Assembly: GCA_964023275.1 (NCBI GenBank)
Contig: OZ029919.1
Span: 62,001 to 126,000, forward strand
DNA: 64,000 nt
Direction of reading: 5' to 3'
Source of the DNA: Norana najaformis
Taxonomy: Eukaryota; Annelida; Clitellata; Crassiclitellata; Hormogastridae
The translations under genes and the position numbers were made by a program. This document shows, one piece after another, positions 1 through 10,100 of the stretch (position 1 is the stretch's first letter; every line of letters begins with the position of its first letter). The notes under the pieces are model-generated. The model was not told the DNA's origin. It ran no database searches and saw only the letters and a program-made list of their open reading frames with translations.

Positions 1-113
1 CAACGCAGTAAAGACTGACTGCAATCTCTGACTAAGTTGTGTAAGACACAGGCTGTACTGAAGAAGTAAATATATCTACCAAATTTAGATGGAGACGTCC
101 GTATTGGGCATAA

Positions 114-314
114 GCTCCTCCTCCTCCTCCTCCTCCTCCTCCTCCTCCTCCTCCTCCTCCTCCTCCTCCTCCTCCTCCTCCTCCTCCTCCTCCTCCTCCT
201 CCTCCTCCTCCTCCTCCTCCTCCTCCTCCTCCTCCTCCTCCTCCTCCTCCTCCTACTCCTCCTCCTCCTCCTCCTCCTCCTCCTCCTCCTCCTCCTCCTC
301 CTCCTCCTCCTCCT
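114..314. repeat. (TCC)n microsatellite, about 200 bp
   Basis: A nearly pure CTC/TCC trinucleotide tract with a single TAC interruption near 252. It is open as poly-Ser on the + strand and poly-Gly on the - strand, but neither has a gene context, so I treat both reading frames as artefacts. The strand asymmetry (all pyrimidine on one strand) could favour triplex formation. Confidence 0.95.
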
Positions 315-986
315 GCCTGCATTTGGGTCAAACCTCCCTCTCTCTGCGAACGGCTTTAATTAATGGACGACCCCAAATGTTACATTTCTTTAAATTCCAC
401 AGATTTTTATAGTTTCCCAGGACCTTTTATTACCGTTTAACATAAACTCCTCGCCCAAAGCCCCTACCCAGTTCTGACTGAGGGTAACTCAGTGTAAAAA
501 GGTAAAGGTTTTGCCCATACTCGTTTCGAGTGTCGGGCCCGGTGCTGATCTCCGGTGCTAGGCCATCAGCCCTCAGGTGGCATTGCCATACATCGGCGGT
601 AGGTGGCCAGGTCTTTCCGCTGAACCCGAGGTTATCATCGCAGTGAAACTGCTACTCATTTTCCTGCCGCCATCTAGGGAGTAGCGGAAGGCTGACTCGA
701 CCTAACCCTAACTCCTTGCCTCAAATCACGCCGTTGAACACAACCCTCTCTATTCACTATATGAGACATGCTCACATCAAAGTATTTGTCGCTATGCTTT
801 ACTTTTCTTCAGCTCTGTCTGATCTTATCAGCCGTACTGCTGGCTGGTAGGTCGGCCGGTGAGCGAGAGGCCTATGCGTAGCTCTAGGCCTATAGGCTGC
901 AGCGGTCGGGTTTTACCCGAACAGTCCTGGTTTCTGGGTCAATCAGCGAAGACAGATGTCATAGTAGTCGTCGTCTTTTTCTGGAA
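315..986. other. Upstream sequence of the MORC gene, no gene seen
   Basis: I see no exon here. A GC-richer stretch at about 490-720 resembles dispersed-repeat material but I could not match it to another copy in the window. The promoter and 5' UTR of the MORC gene should lie in the right part; I see no clear TATA box. Confidence 0.4.
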
Positions 987-3900
987 ATGGCGAATTCTTT
1001 CGACGACGAACAACAGTTGTCACCGGAAGGAATTCTTCCGTCTAAGGTTAGTAACCTCTCCCTCTCCGTTTCTCTTCCATAATAATCGCCTGTTCTGCAT
1101 TCAGTGCAGGACTTAAAACTTTTCTCATTCTCTTCCAACAAAGGACAGGAAATCGAGTCGCAGCAACAAACGCATGTCGCTTGCAAGTCGTTTGCTCAAC
1201 TGCTTTCGCTTTCGTTGTCCAAAGATGGATCAGGTATCGTGATCTTTGCATCGTCGTCTTCGTCGCTCTTTCTCCATCATGACTTTCTCATGAGTTAAGA
1301 GAACCACCAGCTAATTAATTATTCGCAGGCGCTGCGAAATCAACCGTCACCCTTCAGAATAATGCCGTCGGTCCTTCCGTCCGTCCGTTACATAGGACCC
1401 CTAATTACTAGGCATCACCACATCGCGCCTGTTCTCAAATCTCGCCATTGCCTTAAAATACGTGAAAAAAACAGATTACAAAATGCTGACTTAATAAACC
1501 TACAACTCACTCCAATCCTACCAGCCGTCTTAAAATCTTCTCGTCGCTTATTCACAGTTCAACCACCGCTGTCAAACCGCTCTCTTCAACCCATCGCTAC
1601 TCCGCTCTTCTGCCACTTCACCTTTACAAGTTGGAACCGTTCTACTAATCGCAGGCCTATTCGAAAACTCGAAATTTATAAGCGCTACTTAAAAATTAAG
1701 AGCAAGGCACGAGCTTATTCACGAGCGCTGCGTCAAGTCAGTGGGGTTGTTCAAAGATGCCACGTCAAGAACCAAGTCGGGTTACCAGTAGACCAGAGAC
1801 GGAATGGGGAGGCGCTGTTAGGATGGGTCGTGTTTAAGTTGAGAAAAATGGGAATACAGCGGATTCAAAGGCTCAGGGTGGGATTTCTTGAAAAAGGGGG
1901 ACTTCAGTTTTGAATTGAATGGCCGATGAGTAATAATAGATAGAGGGTCTTGAGACGGATGATGGTGGGCGACCGACGAGGGGATAGAGGAAGAGAGAAT
2001 TAAATTAGTTCGAGTTGCTTCACCTCTTTGCATTAATCTTCCACAAAGACTGCAATAGGCCTATCTGAACCATGCTACCAGCTGATTACCAGCCAAGCTC
2101 CTCTTGCAACTTATATGCAGGACTTTCATTTAAGATCGAAAGCAGTGCTTTAAAATCCTCTCCTGATTCTTGTCTGTCTTTCTGCCTGACCTTTTGATGT
2201 GGACTTGGCACCGAACCTGCCTCACCGATTTTCTTTTTGACTGAACGGCTGTGGATGAGCTAGAAGCAATCCTGGTACTACGATTACGAAGGACACGTAT
2301 ATGCGTGTGTGTCATCATTTGGCATATCATTATCATTGTCGTCGTCATCATCATCATCACTGTCGTCGTCGTCATTGTCGCCAAGTGCTGCTGCTGCTCT
2401 GAATGATTAAATTTTGTTAACTTGGTGTTGCGCAATCCGCAGGTGAACCGCTCTTTTCTGCACAGTAACTCGACGAGCCACACCTGGCCGTTCAGTGCCT
2501 TCGCTGAACTGATTGGTAAGTCCGTCTTCTCGGTTACTGCATTCTTTACAATAAGCCTACAGTCGGTCCATAGAATTCTTAATACAGCACAGGGCGACAG
2601 CTAATTAATTATCACCTGCTGCTCCTACATTGTAGCGCTGCTGTCTGTGTGTGTTGCTGGCTTTGTTTTTGTGCTTGCGTTTGTCAATGTTTCCGTATGT
2701 GTCACTGCTTCTGTCTCTGAATCTCTCCGAGTTCCAGTGGACAGGTCTCCCATCAGATCTGCATCGCAGTTGACGTCTCTTTTGGGTGCAACGGTGGTGG
2801 TGGTGGTGGTGTTGTTGGTGGTGGTGGCTGAGAGGAACATACCAATACCATGTCCCATGCGTTGTGTGGGAGGACATGGTATTGGTGGAGCTGGTCGGTA
2901 CCTGGTCACTTTATTTGGGAGACAATGCAACAGATACGTCGGGAAGACTACAACAATTATGCTTAAGGCTCTGTATGTAGGCCTACGTGTGTCTGTGTGT
3001 CACTGTGTGTATGGGTCAGTGTGTTTATGTGTCATTGTGTGTGTATATGTCAGTTTGTGTGTATTTGTTCTTGTTTAGACAACGCCTATGACCCGGGCGT
3101 CGATGCGAGGTGCCTGAAAATCGATGTTGAAGACATAAGCGGAATCAGGTGCCTGTCGTTCACGGACGATGGAACTGGAATGACGCCAAAACAACTGCAC
3201 AAGATGCTTAGGTCAGTTCTTCATCTTAAGATAATAATTATATGCTTGACAGCTGCGTTCTTCTTCATCTTTAGCAACGAATTTAACAGCTGGTCCATTG
3301 CAAGTTCTATAATTCCCTCCCACTCCGAAACAGTTTCATCAAGGGTCATAATCGTAAATGTCGCTCATGATTTCTACAGCGCCCAAAGAAAGCTAAGTCG
3401 CTATATTCAACAGCTTATTCATCAGTTTACCAGTTTATTTACCAGCTTATTCAACAGCTTTTACACCAGCATATTCGCTAGTTTATTCACCATCTTATTC
3501 ACCAGCATATTCGCTAGTTTATTCGCCATCTTATTCTTCAGCTTATTTTTCAGCTTATTCACCAACATAATTATTCACAGGCTTGTTGCCCTCAGAAACG
3601 TTGACGCCAACGTCGTGTGTGGGGAAAGGTGCGAATTTGGGACAAAGGACAGGAAGATTCAGAAAATGAAGGCAAATTAGAGAGCGAAAGCGGTCGAAAA
3701 AGACGGGTGACTAAAAAGAGGTCATCAGATATTTTGGCGACATGAAGCCTTGAAATCACTTGAAAATGGGCGACGACTAATCAACGGGTCACCAGAAAGT
3801 CGTCTCCGTAAAAGACGTCAACCATTGTAACGTCAGGGACGTTGTAACCTCACCATTGGGGTATCCGCCGGTCGGTTTCTGTGTGTAGGCCTATGCTTCT

Positions 3901-4865
3901 GTATGACTGTGTTTAGCTTTGGCTTCTGCGAGAAGGACGTTGTTGGAGAGGGCGGCCAGAAGAAGGCAAGAACACTTGGCTCATCAAGAAATCACATTCC
4001 ACTTGGGCAGTATGGCAACGGATTCAAATCCGGGTCAATGCGGCTCGGTCGAGACGCCATCGTCTTCACCAAGTCCTCTTCCGATGACGACAAAACGATG
4101 AGCATCGGTCTCCTGTCGCAGAATTTTCTCGAAGCCATCGAAGCAGAAACAGTTCTCGTTCCAATTGTTACCTGGAACCAGACGACGAATATCCTTTGGA
4201 TCACCATCATCTTCATCATCATCATCGTCGTCGTCTTCATCGTCTTTATTATCATAGTGGTGTCTTTTCGCTCCTATTCCACAAATTCTTCCTCTTCCCC
4301 TTATCTCTCCAATTGCAACACCAATTCTAATGACTATTTAAGGTAGCTGTCTGACTAGCTATCAGCCTGTCTGACCCTTGGATTTTTACCTGGGATCGAA
4401 ACCTCACCTTACCTGCCTATCAATTCTGTGTTGACTGAGCACCTGTGAATAGGCTGGTCCCAGCGATCTAGCTTTCTTTGGCGCTGAAGTAAAGCCTCGA
4501 AATTACGATGACGATTGTTTTCCTTAGCGGACTCTGTTAACAGGAGCTGAGACAATCGGCGAAGGACAGGAGCCTTGACCATATTCTGACTCATTCGATT
4601 CTCTTCACCAACGAAGACGAACTTCTTCAGCAGTTTGACTGCATCGAAGACAACAAGGGAACACGAATCATAATCTACAGTCTCAAACAGTGAGCAAACT
4701 CTCTCTCTCTCTCTCTTTCTTTCTTTCTCTCTCTCTCTCTCTGTCTCTGTCTATCTGTCTCTCTGTCTCTATCTGTCTCTCTGTCTCTCTGTCTCTCTCT
4801 GTCTCTCTGTCTCTCTCTGTCTCTCTCTGTCTCTCTGTCTGTCTCTGTCTCTCTGTCTGTCTCTG

Positions 4866-4899
<34 letters not shown>

Positions 4900-7036
4900 T
4901 CTCTCTCTTTCTGAATACTACACAACAGGATCTTGCTGCACTAAAGGGTCTCCTTGCAACTGGAAAACATTCGTATCCACCAGTGTATAATCTGTTTTTA
5001 GGGTCGCATGATTAGGATGGAAAAGCAGCCTCTAAAAAGAACACGAAATTTGTTTGCATTTTTGCAAGGACGAGGCACGCCTACCGACCCACCCTGCATC
5101 GTAGCTTCGGGCGGGGTGGTGGCCAGAGTGCTGTCTGGGTTTGCACACCTGTTCTTTACTCCATGCACTGGCATTTTACGCTGCGATGGTGGAGCATGGC
5201 AACATGATTCCAGCCGCTATAGTTTTGAAGGAACTGGCCTCTTAGATGCCTTAGACGAACTCGATACCTTGCAAGACAGTATCTCCTGCGTTGTTCGAAC
5301 ATGACGTCACTTGGGGAATAAAGAGAGTCGGCAGAGCGGTTCTGTGTTCTGTGTATTGCAGAGGAAGTGACAGTCTGTACGAACTGGACTTAGACACGGA
5401 TCTAAAGGACATTCTGAATCCGGAAACAACCGAAGCGGAAGAACCCGGAGGAAGTTCTGGCTCAAGAGAACTCCAAGAACATCCGCTCTGCCGGAAATCA
5501 CTAAGGGTTTGTTCAATCTACCACCGCACTAACTGTGCATGGTCTTATTCTCAAAACTATTGTTGTTCGTTGGAGTACCACGCATGATCCGGTGCTTTTG
5601 ATGACGCCTGTGCATCTTCACGTTCCACTCTAGATGTGCTCTTCCCTCGTCTGCTGCCTTTTCTTCTGACTGTATTTAGGAAGCAGAAGTTGTATTCAAC
5701 CGCGCACTTTCTTTTCTTGCCTTCTGCTGTACTCTTTGTGCACGTCCGTTTTAAATCACCTTAACATCTGACTACGCAATACTGTTGTTGCATCTCTGAA
5801 AGAATACTTTAACATATGACAACGCAATGCTTTTGTTGCGTCTCTGAAGGAATACTTTAACATATGACAACGCAATCCTTTTGCTGCCTCTCTGAAGGAA
5901 TACTTTAACATATGACAACGCAATGCTTTTGCTGCCTCTCTGAAGGAATACTTTAACATATGACAACGCAATCCTTTTGCTGCCTCTCTGAAGGAATACT
6001 TTAACATATGACAACGCAATGCTTTTGCTGCCTCTCTGAAGGAATACTGCTCGATGCTATTTCTGAATTCTCGGATGAAGATCGTCCTGCGACGGAAGGA
6101 AGTCAAAATCAAACGACCATATCAGAATCTGATCAACAAGAAAGAAGAGACCTACAAACCGAGGAACCAGGTTGGTCGTCGGTCGACTTAGCTGTACATA
6201 ATATATATTAGAGAATTGCTATTAGCGTACCAACCACATTTTCCAGTGGAATGGTTGTCGTGATCACATGTCATATGCCTGTGACCGGGATATCTATATC
6301 CTCCACCTGAGAAAGAACAGCTGGGTTTCAACACGATTTCTTCTTTTCTTCTCCTTTTTCTCTGCTGTGGATAATCCCGATGGCTATTGTTTTCTTTTTC
6401 TCTCAGTCAGTAGACTGAGTGTTCTTGGGTTCTTCTGGAAGAGGAAGAACTGTCTCTGGCATGAATAGGAAAGCAGAGCAGGGCAGCTACATCAGGCTGG
6501 AGATTAGTTAATGTTAATTAGTTAATTTCTCTAACCCTGGACAGACGAAGACGATCAAGATTACATTCGGTCGATGGAATGAAGAGCGAAGGCACATCGA
6601 CTGCGACTACGGTGTCCTCTTCTACTACAAGAACCGACTGATCAAAGCCTACGAGAAAATCGGATGCCAAAAGAAGGTCAGCCACCGCTGAACTCGGCAA
6701 CATTATCATAGGCCTCTATCATCGTAGACTTATATTATCAAGGGTCTATTATTATCCTATGTCTATATTATCAAATTCATTATTGTATATGAGTTCACAT
6801 TAAGTCCACGATATGGTTCAAGGAGTTTAGCACCTGCTGGACCATCTGTCTGGAATAGCCTACCTCCTGGTATCTGAAACTAAAATGTCTATGTTATAGT
6901 AGTAGTAGTTGTTGTAGTAGTGGTAGTGGTGGTAGTAGTTGTAGTAGTAGTAGTAGTAGTAGCAATAATAAAATGAATAATAATATTTCATAACGATGAT
7001 GACGACGACGATGACGATAATGATGATGATGATGAT

Positions 7037-7104
<68 letters not shown>

Positions 7105-10100
7105 GTCGTGTGCAGTTGTATGTAAGACACTTCTCTGCCTATCTGCTTGTATAGACGTAGAATCTCGTTCGTTGAATTGTTGTTCATCGTATGCTGTGGT
7201 CTTCGATCTTGTGAATTGCTCTGCGTACGATAGCCACAATTAAAGGCATCGCTGCCTTTGTTAACCGCTGGTCTTCGTTTAAAGACCGACCCGACAGGTA
7301 ACGTCAGTTGATCGGTTGATGAGCGGCGGCAACATTTGGTTTTTTAGGGGAAAGGCATTGACATCACAGGGATCATCGAAATTCCGCCGGATATTGACAA
7401 CATCATCCCTATACACAATAAACAGGACTTCCTTCAAACCAACAGATTCAGGTCAGCATTCGGTCAATCGGTCTCTCTGTCAGCCAGCCAGCCAGCCAAC
7501 TAATCAGTCAGTCAGTCAGTCAATCAGTCAGTCAGTCAGTCAGTCAGTCAGTCAGTCAGTCAGTCAGTCAGTCAGTCAGTCAGTCAGTCAGTCGGTCGGT
7601 CGGTCAGTCAGTCAGTCAGTCACTCCATCTAGTAGCAACGTCGTATGAAGGACAACTGAAACCCAACATTGGCTTAAAATACCTGAACGAATTGAGTACA
7701 AATTCCTATCACTTACCTACAACACACTTCAATCTTCCCAACCCTCCTATCTTCGTCAGTTATTTACAGTACAACCGCTTCGCTCAACCCGCTCCTCTTC
7801 TCCCCAACACTTCTCCGCCCTCCCGTCACCTCATCCTTAAAATTTGGTAATCGCTCCTTAGCCATAGCTGCCCCACCACTCGGGAATAAACTCCCCCAGA
7901 ACTGCGACAGTTTTCTGGCCCATCACACAAACTCATCGATGCTCCACCGCTTGCAATTTCTGCTCCGGCTTTTCACTCAAAACTGAAAGCATTCCTCTTT
8001 CACAGATCCTATTCTGACACCCCTTCTTCCTCTTATCTCTTTCTCCTCCCCAACCCCAAAGTTCCCAAACACCACCCCAAAGCTGCCACACTGTCTCTCC
8101 GTCTGACTTTTGGATCTTGACCTGGAACCGAACCCTTATGCCTATCGATTTTGTTTTGATTGAGCGCCTGTGAATAAGCTGGTCCCCGCGGCGCCGCTTT
8201 CGTTGGGGGCTGTAGAAATCTCGGAATTACGATTACGATTACGATGGGCTTTGTGTGTCCTACATATGACGACGTTGTTGTTGGGACAGTGAGTTGGTTA
8301 CATGGTTGATTTCGTTGACTGTTAGTTCGTTGATGAAGGAGCTGACGAGGAAGCTGAACTTCTACTGTAATGAAGCGACTGCAGTGAAGATAACTGGCAA
8401 GTAAGCGACTCAGTGTAAGGGACTTACATGAAATTCCGTACGTGGATCAAGAATAAAAGATACAGGATAATTAAAACAACAATTGTTACTATAATCAGAA
8501 ATTTGTATAGCGCCACTTCACAGGACGTCCCTACCTTTGTAAACAAATCCATGAATCAACTATATTTATGGCACCAGCTTAGAAGAGACGGACTGAGGGA
8601 AATCATGTTCTCTCACAGATCACTCGGTCGCATTTAATTGTCAGAATTCAAAACAACTTCCCTATGTCTGCCTGTGCTAAAATCCAGCGCAAACTATTCT
8701 CACAGAATACATTTACAGCACAGTTAGAATACGACGCCGTACGATGCAGTTGGTGTGATGCGACAGAGATGCTGATGTTGATGCGGATGCTGAGCTGTGA
8801 TTTCCTGGTGTCTTTCCATAGGCAGTCCGTCGTTTGTGCCAGATGTGAGAAGAAGCGGTATCTTCCAGACAACTATGAGCTCGATGAGTCCGAAGAATGG
8901 TTCTGTCACATGAATCCGGATTCAACTTGCAAGTGAGATGAATTTCCGATTGTCTTGCGGATCAAGATTCGGTTAGACTTTAAAACGCAGGTTGATGTTT
9001 GTGTTCTGCAGCTAAGGCTGTAGCAAAAGAAACCCACAGATCCGACCGATGAGAAGATGGTCTATCACGGCGCAACTAAACTCCACACTCCACTGCCTCT
9101 CTATCGCCCTTTGTCGAAAACTTTAACCGGCTGAAATGCACAGTCAACACGAGCTGATAAATGTTACCGTTCGATCCTCCGCTGGCCTTCTCGTCTTCTA
9201 CTTCTTCCTGCTGTTCTTCCTGTTGCTGTCCTTCTCTTCTCTTCTTCCTCTTCAGGGAAAGAAGTGGGCGTTGAGAAACCGGATGTTCCATGTTTCTTGT
9301 CTCTATGGGTCTTCTGCATTTCGACCGGACTCGCCTCGGACATTTGGCAAACACACCGACTTTGCTTAGCAGCGACCATCATCTGATGCCTCGAGCATAA
9401 TTACAGTGGCGCTATGGAAGTTCTTGGATTATTAATATTATTGTCTGATATTATCTGGACACAGTCGATGCGAAATCAAGGAAGAATCGAAGCTTCTGAT
9501 CGTTCGACTGCCCCATCGACCGAAGAAATCCAAGCGCCGAACATCAACAGTAACCAACAGAAGGAGGCAAGTCGTCACCCCGAACCCTCAATCTCCCACC
9601 CTCTCCTTCCCCAACTGCCCCTCCATCTTCCACCCTCTCCCTCCCCAACTGCCTCTCCATCTTCCACCCTCTCCCTCCCCAACTGCTCCTCCATCTTCCA
9701 CCCTCTCCCTCCCCAACTGCCTCTCCATCTTCCACCCTCTCCCTCCCCAATTGTCCCTCAATCTCCCACCCTCTCCCTCCCCAATTGCCCCTCAATCTCC
9801 CACCCTCACCCTCCCCAATTGCCCCTCCATTTCCCACCCTCTCTCTCCCCAATTGTTCCTCCATCTTCCACCCTCTCCCTCCCCAACTGCCTCTCCATCT
9901 TCCACCCTCTCACTCCCCAATTGTCCCTCAATCTCCCACCCTCTCCCTCCCCAATTGCCCCTCAATCTCCCACCCTCACCCTCCCCAATTACCCCTCCAT
10001 TTCCCACCCTCTCTCTCCCCAATTGTTCCTCCATCTTCCACCCTCTCCCTCCCCAACTGCCTCTCCATCTTCCACCCTCTCCCTCCCCAACTGCCTCTCC

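Noticed and set aside
89-412. Poly-Ser (+) and poly-Gly (-) open frames
   Set aside because: They are translations of a (TCC)n microsatellite with no gene context.
4189-4346. Coding extension of MORC exon 4 into an Ile/Val-rich stretch
   Set aside because: It reads through an ATC microsatellite, has no in-phase donor, and does not match the family. The AT-AC junction explains the boundary better.
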